From positions 3,537,501 to 3,601,500 of the forward strand of contig NZ_JAPDFL010000001.1 in NCBI RefSeq assembly GCF_025949695.1: a stretch of 64,000 nt of DNA. Reading direction: 5' to 3'. The translations under genes and the position numbers were made by a program. Positions 55,699 through 64,000 of the stretch are shown here, in pieces; the first letter of the stretch is position 1; every line of letters begins with the position of its first letter. The stretch comes from Pararhodobacter zhoushanensis (GTDB lineage Bacteria > Pseudomonadota > Alphaproteobacteria > Rhodobacterales > Rhodobacteraceae). Under the pieces are notes generated by a model. That model saw only the letters and a list, made by a program, of their open reading frames with translations. It searched no databases and was not told the origin of the DNA.

Positions 55699-57345
55699 AT
55701 GCCGTTCACATCGCTCTTAATCATTGTCGGGGCCGTTCTGGCCTTTCTCGTTCTGCTCGGGCTTGTTCTGGGCCGCCTTTATCGCCGTGCCACGCGTGAG
55801 ATCAGTCTGGTCAAGACCGGCGCGGGCGGAAAGCGGGTCATCATGGACGGCGGCACCATCGTCATCCCGCTGCTGCACGAGGTCAGCCCGGTCAACATGA
55901 AGACCCTGCGGCTGGAAGTGCAGCGCAACAACGAGGCCGCGCTGATCACCAAGGACCGCATGCGCGTCGATGTCGGGGTCGAGTTTTATGTCTCGGTCAG
56001 TCCGACCGACGAGGGCATCGCGCGCGCCGCGCAGACGCTGGGTCAGCGCACCTTTGACGTCGATCAGCTGCGCGAGATGATCGAGGGCAAGTTGATCGAC
56101 GGCCTGCGCTCGGTCGCGGCGCAGATGACGATGGACGAGCTGCACGAGAACCGCTCGATCTTTGTGCAGGAAGTGCAGAACGCGGTATCCGAGGATCTGC
56201 TCAAGAACGGTCTGTCGCTGGAATCGGTGTCGCTGACGGCACTCGACCAGACGCCGTTCGAGGCGCTCGATGAGAACAACGCCTTCAACGCCGTGGGGAT
56301 GCGGCGGCTGGCCGAGGTGATCGCGACATCGAAAAAGGAACGCGCGCAGATCGACGCCGACGCCGAGGTTTCGGTGCGCCGCGCCGCGATGGAGGCCCAG
56401 CGCCAGAAGCTGGTGATCGAGCAGGACGAGGAACAGGCCCGCATCGAGCAGACCCAGCGCATCGCCACCCTGCGCGCGCTGCAAGAGGCACAAACGGCGA
56501 CCGACAACGAGAACTCGGCCCGCGAACGCGAGCGGGCGCGGATCGCACGTGAGGAATCGATCCGGTCGCGCGAGATCGAGCGCGAGCGCACGCTGCGCGA
56601 CGCCGAGATCAGCTCGGAGCGCGAGCTGGAAGTGGCGGATCAGGAACGCCAGATCATCGTTGCCAAGAAGTCGGAAGAGGAAAGCCGCGCGCGGGCCTCG
56701 GCCGATCTGGCGCGGGCGGAAGCGATCAAGGCGATGGAATCGGTGACCACCGCCCGGCAGGTCGCCGAGGCCGAGCGCAGCAAGCAGATCGCCCTGATCG
56801 ACGCGCAACGCGAGGCCGAGCGGGAAGCGACGCGCATCCGCGTGGCGGCGCAGGCGGAAAAGGACGCGGCACAGGACCGTGCCGACGCAAGGCGCGAGGA
56901 AGCGCGCGCCGATGCCGATGCGATCACCATTCGAGCCGAGGCCAAGAAGCTGGACATGCTGGCCGAGGCCGAGGGTCGCCGTGCCATCACCGAGGCCGAC
57001 AACGCGATTTCGCCGGCCATCGTGCAGATGAAGATCGACCTTGCGCGGCTGGAAGCCTTCCCCGAAATCATGGCGCAGATGGTCAAGCCGGTGGAGAAGA
57101 TCGACTCGATCAAGATCCATTACGTCGGCGGTCTGGGTGGCCAGAATGGCGGCGGCCTTGCAGGGGCTGGCGGCGAAAAGCCGGTGGTCAATCAGGCGCT
57201 GGATTCCATCATGGGCATGGCCGTGCAGATGCCCGCGCTGCGCAAGCTGGGTGAGGAACTGGGCCTGTCGATGGAGGGCGGCATCGCCGGCATGGCGGAG
57301 GGTGCGTTGAACGGCAAGCCTGTGCCCGAAGCCCGCGACGACTGA
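55699..57345 (+). CDS. Flotillin-family protein (YqiK type)
   Basis: 548 aa. N-terminal membrane helix (about 5-27), SPFH/band-7 domain (about 30-200, with VMDGGTIVIPLLHEVSPVNMKTLRLEV), a very long charged coiled coil (about 205-440, repeated Glu/Arg/Ala), then a C-terminal segment with Gly-rich GGLGGQNGGGLAGAGG. Scaffold of detergent-resistant membrane domains. CAGGAG precedes ATG 55699. Operon partner of the YqiJ-type gene; a terminator follows. Confidence 0.93.
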   Translation: MPFTSLLIIVGAVLAFLVLLGLVLGRLYRRATREISLVKTGAGGKRVIMDGGTIVIPLLHEVSPVNMKTLRLEVQRNNEAALITKDRMRVDVGVEFYVSVSPTDEGIARAAQTLGQRTFDVDQLREMIEGKLIDGLRSVAAQMTMDELHENRSIFVQEVQNAVSEDLLKNGLSLESVSLTALDQTPFEALDENNAFNAVGMRRLAEVIATSKKERAQIDADAEVSVRRAAMEAQRQKLVIEQDEEQARIEQTQRIATLRALQEAQTATDNENSARERERARIAREESIRSREIERERTLRDAEISSERELEVADQERQIIVAKKSEEESRARASADLARAEAIKAMESVTTARQVAEAERSKQIALIDAQREAEREATRIRVAAQAEKDAAQDRADARREEARADADAITIRAEAKKLDMLAEAEGRRAITEADNAISPAIVQMKIDLARLEAFPEIMAQMVKPVEKIDSIKIHYVGGLGGQNGGGLAGAGGEKPVVNQALDSIMGMAVQMPALRKLGEELGLSMEGGIAGMAEGALNGKPVPEARDD

Positions 57346-57367
57346 CCGGTTCTGTGTCGATGCATCA

Positions 57368-57394
57368 GGCCCTCGCCTGTGGCGGGGGCCTTTT
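57368..57394 (+). terminator. Terminator of flotillin operon
   Basis: Stem GGCCCTCGCC / GGCGGGGGCC with loop TGT and one mismatch, followed by TTTTCATTT. It lies about 20 bases after the flotillin stop. Confidence 0.75.
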
Positions 57395-57417
57395 CATTTC
57401 GGGCTTGGGGATTGGTG

Positions 57418-57457
57418 GTTGACTAGGAAACCTTCTGGCACTAGTTTCCTAGTCAAC
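57418..57457. promoter_or_regulatory. Probable MarR operator: perfect 14-bp inverted repeat
   Basis: GTTGACTAGGAAAC (57418-57431) and its exact reverse complement GTTTCCTAGTCAAC (57444-57457), 12 bases apart, centred 35 bases ahead of the MarR ATG. The left arm contains TTGAC, which would serve as -35, so binding would block the promoter: a classic autorepression layout. Confidence 0.8.
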
Positions 57458-57472
57458 AACAAAGGAACCGTC

Positions 57473-57922
57473 ATGCCAGTCTCTGCCCTCGACGATCATC
57501 TTGGCTACTGGATGCGCGCCGCGTCGAACGCCGTTTCGCAGGGCTTTGCCCGCAGGCTTGCGGATCAGGGGGTTACGGTCGCCGAATGGGCGGTGCTGCG
57601 CGTCCTCTATGATGCGCCTGCCATGGCCCCTTCGGAACTTGCGGCGCGGATGAGCCTGACCAAGGGCGCGATCAGCAAACTTTCCGACCGCCTGCAAGCC
57701 AAGGGTCTGCTGACCCGCGCCGACCACCCCGACGACCGGCGGGGGCATTTGCTGGACCTGACCGCGACCGGACGGGCGCTGGTGCCCAGCCTTGCCGCCA
57801 TCGCTGACGCCAATGACACCGCGTTCTTCGACGTGCTGGACCCACCCGAGAAAGCTGCCCTCGACCAGCTGATCAAGGCGCTTGTCGTCCGGCACGGCCT
57901 GACCGGCACTCCCGTTGACTGA
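57473..57922 (+). CDS. MarR-family transcriptional regulator
   Basis: 149 aa, winged helix-turn-helix: PSELAARMSLTKGAISKLSDRLQAKGLLTRADHPDDRRGHLLDLTATG is the DNA-binding helix plus the Asp-x-Arg wing. No Cys is present, so it is a ligand-binding rather than a thiol-sensing type. AAAGGA lies before ATG 57473. It probably represses itself and the DUF1398 gene 32 bases downstream through the palindrome just upstream. Confidence 0.92.
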   Translation: MPVSALDDHLGYWMRAASNAVSQGFARRLADQGVTVAEWAVLRVLYDAPAMAPSELAARMSLTKGAISKLSDRLQAKGLLTRADHPDDRRGHLLDLTATGRALVPSLAAIADANDTAFFDVLDPPEKAALDQLIKALVVRHGLTGTPVD

Positions 57923-57954
57923 ACCGACCCACCCCAACCGAAAGGACCTGCGCG

Positions 57955-58356
57955 ATGGACGCAGACCACGCCCGTGTCGCCCGGCAATGCCTTGACGCGG
58001 CCTATGACGGCACGATGGATTTTCCCGCCATCCTGGGGGCGCTGACCGCCGCCGGGTTCGAGGGCTATAGCGTCGATTACCGCCGCCACCTGACCACCTA
58101 CTACCGGCCTGACGGCCAGTCGCTCGATCTGCCGATGTCGGGCAGCCACGGTGCCGTGGCCGAGGTCTTCGACACCGCAGCGCTCAAGGCGGCGATCCAT
58201 GCCGCACAAACCAACGCGCCGGGATACAGCTATGCCGGGTTCAGCACACAGGCGACGCAGGCCGGGTGCGCCGGGTACATCGTCTCGATCCCGGGGCGGC
58301 GTGTGCTGTATCTTGGACGCAGCGCCGAGACCCATGTCGAGCATTTCCCGCGTTAG
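57955..58356 (+). CDS. DUF1398 family protein
   Basis: 133 aa matching DUF1398: ARQCLDAAYDGTMDFPAILGALTAAGFEGYSVDYRRHLTTYY in the N-terminal half, then KAAIHAAQ and a C-terminal GYIVSIPGRRVLYLGRSAETHVEHFP. Biochemical function unknown. GAAAGGA lies upstream of ATG 57955. Probably co-transcribed with the MarR gene and ended by the hairpin at 58386. Confidence 0.85.
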   Translation: MDADHARVARQCLDAAYDGTMDFPAILGALTAAGFEGYSVDYRRHLTTYYRPDGQSLDLPMSGSHGAVAEVFDTAALKAAIHAAQTNAPGYSYAGFSTQATQAGCAGYIVSIPGRRVLYLGRSAETHVEHFPR

Positions 58357-58385
58357 GACACCCCGCGCATGGCGACGAACGACTA

Positions 58386-58415
58386 AGGCCCCCACCACAA
58401 GGTGAGGGCCTTTCT
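58386..58415. terminator. Bidirectional terminator
   Basis: Stem AAGGCCCCCACC (58386-58397) / GGTGAGGGCCTT (58401-58412) with one mismatch and loop ACA, then TTT on plus and, through the A run, TT on minus. It lies between the DUF1398 and corrinoid-protein stops. Confidence 0.8.
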
Positions 58416-58434
58416 TCCTGCCGGAGCAACCGTG

Positions 58435-59128
<694 letters not shown>

Positions 59129-59139
<11 letters not shown>

Positions 59140-59215
59140 GGGGCGCTTCCTCGCAAGAGTGTCTTAAAGCCTGAATGCGGCAGAAGCCCTGCCACCACTG
59201 ATCCATTCCCGACAT
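59129..59215 (-). CDS. Possible 28-aa upstream open frame overlapping corrinoid gene
   Basis: ATG 59215 with GGAG at a proper distance (ATCGGAGC-ATG), encoding MSGMDQWWQGFCRIQALR and ten more residues, ending in TGA 59129-59131, which overlaps the corrinoid gene start in another frame. Overlap would couple translation. Two adjacent Trp codons and one Cys are notable. There is no homology to judge by and so short a frame may be chance. Confidence 0.25.
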
Positions 59216-59316
59216 GCTCCGATTGAAAGGCGACAGCAAGGCTTTGTTATCCAGCCTCCCTTGAAAATTGTTCATGATCTGTTCATCATCAGACTCATGT
59301 CGCGCCCCCTTCCCCC

Positions 59317-60393
59317 TTGCCGCCCACGGACCCCACGCTGCGTGCCCCCGCCCGCGCGACGACAGCGCAGCCTGCCACGCGCTTCGACACGCAGACGCGC
59401 AGCTGGGAGCATGACGGCTGGGACATCCCCGAAGAGGAGCGCCTGCTCAGGCGCGAGGTCAGCATCGAGCAACCGCGCAGCGTGATCTCGTGGAATCAGT
59501 CGCCGGATCTGAGCTTTGACCGGGCGATCAACAGCTATCGCGGCTGCGAGCATGGCTGCATCTATTGCTTCGCCCGTCCCTCGCACGGGTATCTGGGCCT
59601 GTCGCCGGGGCTGGATTTCGAGACCCGGCTGATCGCGCGCCCGACCACTGCCAAGGTGCTTGAGCGTGAGCTGGGCAAGAAGGGCTATGTGGTGCGCCCG
59701 ATGGCGATGGGCACCAACACCGACCTGTGGCAACCGATCGAGGCGCAATACCGCATCACCCGGTCGGTGCTGGAAGTGCTGCACGCGTGGCGGCACCCGG
59801 TGATGATCACCACACGCGGTGCGCTGATCGAACGCGACATGGATATTCTGTCCGAGATGGCGGCGCTGAACCTGTGTGAGGTGGGTATCAGCATCACCAC
59901 GCTGGACGCAGGTCTGTCGCGCGACATGGAGCCGCGCGCGCCCACGCCCGCGCGGCGACTGGGCATGATGCGGGCGCTACGGGCGGCGGGCATTCCGGTG
60001 CGGCTGATGATGGCGCCGATCATTCCGGGCCTGACCGATCATGAGGTAGAGAAAATCCTGACTGCCGCGCGCGAGGCCGGGGCGCATACGGCACGCTGGG
60101 GTCTGATCCGCCTGCCGCGTGAGGTCAGCCCGCTGTTTCAGGACTGGCTGGAACGCAAACGGCCAAACCACGCCGCCAAGGTCATGAAACTGCTGCACGA
60201 GATGCGCGGTGGTCAGGATAATGACAGCAATTTCCACAGCCGCTTTCGGGGGGCCGGTCCCTATGCCGACCTGCTCGCGCAGCGCATACGAAAAACCCGC
60301 GCGCGGCTTGGCTATGCCGAGGCCAGCAAGGACCTCGACTGCGGACAATTCCGCCAGCCGCCGCGCGCGGGTGATCAACTCAGCCTGTTCTGA
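59317..60393 (+). CDS. PA0069-type radical SAM protein
   Basis: About 358 aa. The radical-SAM Cys triad is CEHGCIYC (CxxxCxxC), in YRGCEHGCIYCFARPSHGYLGLSPGLDFE, the block specific to the PA0069 family; SAM-binding and barrel motifs follow (GVPIRLMMAPIIPGL-like). Substrate unknown. TTG 59317 is the first start in frame but has no ribosome site. An ATG at 59297 (MSRPLPP...) in the neighbouring frame would join if one C were restored in the C runs 59305-59316, the same type of fault as elsewhere in this window. The true N-terminus is therefore uncertain. Confidence 0.85.
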   Translation: MPPTDPTLRAPARATTAQPATRFDTQTRSWEHDGWDIPEEERLLRREVSIEQPRSVISWNQSPDLSFDRAINSYRGCEHGCIYCFARPSHGYLGLSPGLDFETRLIARPTTAKVLERELGKKGYVVRPMAMGTNTDLWQPIEAQYRITRSVLEVLHAWRHPVMITTRGALIERDMDILSEMAALNLCEVGISITTLDAGLSRDMEPRAPTPARRLGMMRALRAAGIPVRLMMAPIIPGLTDHEVEKILTAAREAGAHTARWGLIRLPREVSPLFQDWLERKRPNHAAKVMKLLHEMRGGQDNDSNFHSRFRGAGPYADLLAQRIRKTRARLGYAEASKDLDCGQFRQPPRAGDQLSLF

Positions 60394-60443
60394 CCAGACG
60401 AGGGGCGCCGGTCAGTCAGACTGACAGATCACGCATTGTCAGA

Positions 60444-60713
60444 TCACGGGCAAGCAGCGCGGTAGTAACCGCCGCGGCCATCCGCATAGGCGCAATCGCC
60501 TTGGGCCGAGTTACGCGCAACCAGAGCGCCGGCAGCAGCGCCGCCCAGAGCAGCAACGATGGTCCAGTTCGGGTTCGCGTCGAACGCATCAGCCAGCAGC
60601 AGACCACCGGCAGCGCCAGCAAGACCACCCACGGCGGTGCGCTCGTTCGAGCTCATGGTGCAGGCACCAAGGGTAAGAGTGCCGACAGCAGCGGCGATCA
60701 TCAAAGCTTTCAT
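60444..60713 (-). CDS. Glycine-zipper lipoprotein
   Basis: 89 aa. Lipobox LGAC (Cys18 after MKALMIAAAVGTLTL), then an Ala/Gly-rich hydrophobic glycine zipper (TAVGGLAGAAGGLLLAD and AALGGAAAGALVARN), and a short hydrophilic end with two Cys (GDCAYADGRGGYYRAACP). Similar to small outer-membrane-associated OsmB/SmpA-type lipoproteins. AGGAGACAT precedes its ATG. Stand-alone gene. Confidence 0.8.
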   Translation of the reverse strand: MKALMIAAAVGTLTLGACTMSSNERTAVGGLAGAAGGLLLADAFDANPNWTIVAALGGAAAGALVARNSAQGDCAYADGRGGYYRAACP

Positions 60714-60805
60714 GGAATGTCTCCTAAATGGCGTTCCCCGGGCAAACGCACAGGTCGCTTATCGGTTCCATGAAATGAACACCGACGCGAGACACGGAAA
60801 CGTTA

Positions 60806-60825
60806 CCCAGCGGAAAACCGCTGGG
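60806..60825. terminator. Short hairpin near scpB end
   Basis: Eight-bp stem CCCAGCGG (60806-60813) / CCGCTGGG (60818-60825), loop AAAA. It lies 49 bases beyond the scpB stop (minus strand). No T run follows on the minus strand, so it is a weak terminator candidate. Confidence 0.4.
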
Positions 60826-60873
60826 AAACAGGTGCCTAGGGGCCGGGACTGGCCGCAGTTTCCCTGCCTTGCG

Positions 60874-61530
60874 TCAATCTTCGAACAGCTCGGTCTGGCC
60901 GGGATTTTCCTCGTCCTCGTCATCACCGCTGCGCTGCTGGCCCGGCATGCCACGGCTGTCCAGCAGCCCGGCCTCGCGCAGTTCCTTGACGCCCGGCAGA
61001 TCGCGCGGGGTTTCCAGCCCGAAGTGGTCGAGGAACCCGTCGGTGACCACAAAGGTCAGCGGGCGGCCCGGGGTCATGCGGCGACGGCCAAAGCGGATCC
61101 AGTCCAGCTCCATCAGCTGATCAATCGTGCCGCGCGACAGCGACACACCGCGGATTTCCTCGATCTCGGCCCGCGTCACCGGCTGGTGATAGGCGATGAT
61201 TGCCAGCGTCTCGATGGCCGCGCGGCTCAGGCGGCGGGTTTCGACCTGCTCGGTGCGCATGAGCCAGCCCAGATCGGGGGCCGTGCGCATCGCCCAGCCG
61301 CTGCCCACCCGCACCAGATGCACCCCGCGCCCGGCATAACGCGAGCGCAGATGCACCAGCGCCTCGCCCACGTCGGACCCTTCGGGCAGCCGGCGCGTCA
61401 ACTCGGCCGAGGTCACCGGCTCGGCGCTGGCAAAGAGGATCGCCTCGATCATGCGCTCTTGCTCGGCAATCGGCGGCACCGGGAACAGGCCGGGGGTGTC
61501 GTCGTCGTCGAGGTCGGTTTCGTCGGTCAT
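60874..61530 (-). CDS. scpB: Segregation and condensation protein B
   Basis: 218-aa partner of ScpA and SMC in chromosome condensation. Two winged-helix domains: IEAILFASAEPVTSAELTRRLPEGSDV, LIAYHQPVTRAEIEEIRGVS and DWIRFGRRRMTPGRPLTFVVTDGFLDHFGL. ATG 61530 overlaps the scpA stop by four bases (ATGA). The C-terminal 40 residues are acidic and variable. In many relatives tatA follows; here a small lipoprotein gene does. Confidence 0.94.
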   Translation of the reverse strand: MTDETDLDDDDTPGLFPVPPIAEQERMIEAILFASAEPVTSAELTRRLPEGSDVGEALVHLRSRYAGRGVHLVRVGSGWAMRTAPDLGWLMRTEQVETRRLSRAAIETLAIIAYHQPVTRAEIEEIRGVSLSRGTIDQLMELDWIRFGRRRMTPGRPLTFVVTDGFLDHFGLETPRDLPGVKELREAGLLDSRGMPGQQRSGDDEDEENPGQTELFED

Positions 61531-62320
61531 CGATCCCCCTGCGGGCGCAGCCGCACCCGGATTGGTGCAAAAGTCTCACCCTGTTGGATTTCCAGCTGCC
61601 CCTGCTTGGCCATTTCCAGCGACGCGGCAAAGGTCGAGGCCAGCGCCGAGCGCCGCCGCGCCCCGGCAGCGCGCCAGCCGGGGGCAGGAAACCCGCCAGA
61701 TCCGACCAGTTGATCGCCTCGCCGATCATGCCACGCAACCGTTCAAGCGCCAGTTCCAGCGGGAAAACGTCGGTGCGGTCAAAGGCGTAGGGGCGGAATT
61801 CGTCGCGGGTGCGCAGGCGGGCATAGGCCTGCACCAGTTCCAGCAGCGTTGCCGTGTGCTGGGTGCGTTTCTCGATGGCGTGGGTTTCGGGATCACCCCG
61901 CGCAAAGAACTCGCGCCCCAGCCGGTCGCGGCCCATCAGCCGCCCCGAGGCCTCGCGCATGGCTTCCAGACGCTCCAGCTGGAACGCCAGATGCGCGGCA
62001 AGGTCTTCGGCGCTGGGGCCTTCTTCGGACGGGTCCGGCGGCAGCAGCAGACGCGATTTCAGGAACGCCAGCCAGGCCGCCATCACCAGATAATCGGCGG
62101 CCAGTTCGATCCTGAGCGCGCGCGCAGCCTCGACAAAGCGCAGGTATTGCTCGGCCAGTTGCAGCACCGAGATGCGGCGCAGATCGACTTTCTGGCGGCG
62201 TGACAGGGTCAACAGCAGGTCGAGCGGCCCTTCATAGCCGTCGACATCGACGATCAAGGCCTCGTCTTCGAGGCGGGCGGCAACCGAGTCACCGCTCTGC
62301 GTCGCCTCGGCGTCACTCAT
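61527..62320 (-). CDS. scpA: Segregation and condensation protein A, with one-base frameshift
   Basis: Kleisin that links ScpB to the SMC heads. N-terminal DGYEGPLDLLLTLSRRQKVDLRRISVLQLAEQY is diagnostic. After NWSDLAGFLPP the frame shifts and a spurious extension runs into scpB; the correct end (GWRAAGARRRSALASTFAAS..., LEIQQGETFAPIRVRLRPQGDR) is in the neighbouring frame and ends at 61527-61529. The five-G run 61680-61684 (five C on the coding strand) should have six bases. Corrected length is 264 aa. Confidence 0.93.
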
Positions 62321-62326
62321 TGCGCA

Positions 62327-63310
62327 TCAGGCCCTTGCGTTGCTGAGGCGCTCAAAATCGGCGGTGGCGGCGGCAATGTCAATCGCGGCTGGTTCGCGGC
62401 GCATGGCAAGCGCCCGCTCGGCCCGGATCGCGGCCTTGGCGCTCAGCGTTCCCGAGGCCGCCACGACCCCCGGCATCTCGGCCATGTCGCCCGAGCAATG
62501 CAGCACGATATCGCAGCCCGCCGCGATCGCCCGGCCTGCGCGGTCGGGCAAGCTGCCGCCCAGCGCGTTCATGTTCAGATCATCGGTCATCAGCAACCCG
62601 TCAAAGCCCAGGCTCTCGCGCAGATAACGCAGAACAATGGGCGAGAGGGTGGCAGGCGTGTCGGGATCGAGCGCCTCGATCACCATATGGCCGGTCATGC
62701 CCAAGGGCAGGTCGGCCAGCGCGCGGACGGGCACGAAATCATGCGTTTCCAGCCCGGCCAGCGGGGTTTTGCAGCGCGCCAGTTCCAGATGCGTGTCGGC
62801 ATTCGCCGCGCCGTGCCCCGGCAGGTGCTTGATCACCGGCAGCACGCCGCCCGCCAGCAGCCCGTCAGCCGCTGCCCGGGCCAGCACGGCAACCTCAGCC
62901 GGGTCCGGTGACCAGATGCGGCGTTGCAGGAAGGGGTGCGTTTGCAGCCCCGCCACATCAATCACCGGCGCGCAATTGCCGTCAACGCCGCAGGCGCGCA
63001 GCTCGGCCGCCATCAGCCGGTGGCGCAGGCGCACGGCCTCGGCCCCGCCCGCCTGTGCGCTGGCATCATCCCAGGCGCGGGCCAGCGGTGCGCGCAGGCG
63101 GGCGACAGTGCCGCCCTCCTGATCCATGAACACCGGCGCGTCACGGCCCACGGTCTCACGCAGCGCCGCCGTCAGCGCGCGCAGCTGCGCGGCGCTTTCG
63201 ACGTTGCGCTTGAAGAGGATAAAGCCCCACGGGTCAGCATCGCGGAAAAACGCGGCCTCGGCGGTGCTCAGCACCGGCCCGGCACAGCCCAGGATCGTGG
63301 CGCCGGTCAT
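62327..63310 (-). CDS. nagZ: Beta-N-acetylhexosaminidase (cell-wall recycling)
   Basis: 327-aa GH3 enzyme that removes N-acetylglucosamine from muropeptides in the cytoplasm. DQEGGTVARLRAP, the loop KHLPGHGAANADTHLELA, and the nucleophile Asp in LMTDDLNMNAL are present. Seven bases upstream of scpA and seven after the SPOR gene on the same strand: SPOR-nagZ-scpA-scpB is a conserved Rhodobacteraceae run. Confidence 0.94.
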   Translation of the reverse strand: MTGATILGCAGPVLSTAEAAFFRDADPWGFILFKRNVESAAQLRALTAALRETVGRDAPVFMDQEGGTVARLRAPLARAWDDASAQAGGAEAVRLRHRLMAAELRACGVDGNCAPVIDVAGLQTHPFLQRRIWSPDPAEVAVLARAAADGLLAGGVLPVIKHLPGHGAANADTHLELARCKTPLAGLETHDFVPVRALADLPLGMTGHMVIEALDPDTPATLSPIVLRYLRESLGFDGLLMTDDLNMNALGGSLPDRAGRAIAAGCDIVLHCSGDMAEMPGVVAASGTLSAKAAIRAERALAMRREPAAIDIAAATADFERLSNARA

Positions 63311-63317
63311 ACGCGGC

Positions 63318-64000
63318 TCAGCGGATCAGCGTCGGGATACAATCGACGCTCTCGGCCATCAGCATGGTGCAGAAGCGCCGCGCTTCGGGCTCGTCCGAGA
63401 AACCGGCGGCACGCAGCCGGTAGAACACCCGCCCGCCCGAGGTGGCAGGCTCGATGATCCGGCCCCGGCTTTCAAGGAAACTGGGGAAGCGCTCGTTGAT
63501 CGCCTCCCATGCGCCGCGCGCGGCGGCCTCGTCGTCATAGACGCCAAGCTGCACCAGACGGGTGCCCGGGGTCAGCGTGTCCGGGTCGACCTCGGTCACC
63601 GGGCTGGTGCTGAGCCGGGTGACCAGCTCTTGCAGCAAGGCCTCGGCCTGCGCGTCGGTGCCCCCGCTGAGCGGGGCCTGCGCCACCGCCTGCACGGCGA
63701 CCTCAGGGCGGGAGACGGCGCTGGCGACGACGGTGGCATTGCGCGCCCGGGGATAGGGCGAGCGCGACACGCCGGGGGCCGAAGCGGGAATGATCTGCAG
63801 CGTTTGCGACGCGGCAGCCTGCGTGATCGACACCGGCGCATCGCTGGGGGCAGCCACCGGGGCCGGAGCCGGAGCCGCGACCTGCACCGCGCCCGGCGCG
63901 CTGATCGGCGTGCCCCGCGCGGTCATCACCTCAGCCGAGCGATCCTCGGCCGACAGATCCAGCGATTGCGGTGCCAGCGCGATGGTCTGCGCGGCGCTCG
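63318..64000 (-). CDS. SPOR-domain protein, N-terminal part missing
   Basis: The frame is open to the window edge and has no stop, so at least 227 codons are present and the start lies beyond 64000. C-terminal SPOR domain (LVQLGVYDDEAAARGAWEAINERFPSFL...GGRVFYRLRAAGFSDEPEARRFCTMLMAE) binds denuded glycan strands at the division septum. Ahead of it is a Pro/Ala/Val-rich linker (QVAAPAPAPVAAPSDAPV). The missing part probably carries a membrane helix. GTG 63929 is only an internal start. Confidence 0.88.
   Translation of the reverse strand, partial: SAAQTIALAPQSLDLSAEDRSAEVMTARGTPISAPGAVQVAAPAPAPVAAPSDAPVSITQAAASQTLQIIPASAPGVSRSPYPRARNATVVASAVSRPEVAVQAVAQAPLSGGTDAQAEALLQELVTRLSTSPVTEVDPDTLTPGTRLVQLGVYDDEAAARGAWEAINERFPSFLESRGRIIEPATSGGRVFYRLRAAGFSDEPEARRFCTMLMAESVDCIPTLIR

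Noticed and set aside
59140..59316. Cobalamin riboswitch ahead of the corrinoid-protein gene
   Set aside because: A GCCACCACTG string is visible on the plus strand but it is on the wrong strand and no B12 box or nearby fold is present.

Overview
The window looks like chromosomal DNA of an alphaproteobacterium of the order Rhodobacterales (Rhodobacteraceae/Roseobacter relatives). This rests on high G+C, on protein families typical of the group (CarD, FdxA, an S4-domain protein and a Suv3-like RNA helicase in a row; rplM-rpsI; nagZ-scpA-scpB after a SPOR protein; YcjX/YcjF pair; DUF3422; PA0069-type radical SAM protein), and on recurring GC-rich intergenic elements with an AAATATCC core. No rRNA, tRNA, CRISPR array, prophage or insertion sequence was recognised. 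It is mostly ordinary core chromosome.

Layout. 1-3.2 kb: end of a glutaminase gene, a HemJ/CopD-like membrane protein, the GTPase gene ychF, a small secreted protein. 3.2-9.9 kb: purF, a PaiB-type flavin protein, a GT-C glycosyltransferase-like membrane protein, rplM-rpsI, a YiiX-like cysteine peptidase and an SseB-family protein. 10.1-12.6 kb: a two-gene capsule-export pair (KpsT-like ATPase, KpsE/CtrB-like protein) with no permease beside it. 12.9-15.1 kb: periplasmic rhodanese, YeeE/TsuA transporter and a 53-aa microprotein in one tightly coupled run. 15.2-24 kb: lipoprotein, esterase with LysR regulator, glnE, methyltransferase, serine hydrolase, DUF2237 protein, truncated haemoglobin. 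24-31 kb: trpB, trpF, LapA-domain protein, ihfB and rpsA, with three unrelated small genes between trpF and trpB. 31-41 kb: DoxX protein, acyl-CoA ligase, trpS with a possible leader, aldo/keto reductase, yebC, carD, fdxA, hslR-like gene and the Suv3-like helicase. 41-55 kb: SCP2 protein, lysophospholipase-like hydrolase, serS, an ECF sigma factor with a small membrane protein, gatCA, an excalibur-like lipoprotein, a peptidoglycan amidase, DUF3422, YcjF/YcjX, a GxGYxG dehydratase and truA. 55-64 kb: YqiJ/flotillin pair, MarR regulator with a perfect operator palindrome plus DUF1398 gene, corrinoid protein, radical SAM protein, glycine-zipper lipoprotein, scpB, scpA, nagZ and a truncated SPOR-domain gene.

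Two window-wide features matter most. First, at least eight genes, including essential or near-essential ychF, rpsI and scpA, are each broken by one single-base shift. Most are a missing base in a G/C run, so this looks like uncorrected sequencing error rather than gene decay; these genes are annotated full length with the shift noted. Second, eleven copies of a structured intergenic element were found. Each has an AAATATCC-type core followed by one to three GC-rich hairpins whose stems change in a compensatory way, and most copies have the hairpins against the 3' end of a gene. They may act as terminators or RNA 3' ends, or be a dispersed repeat family, and are the best candidate here for something under-described.
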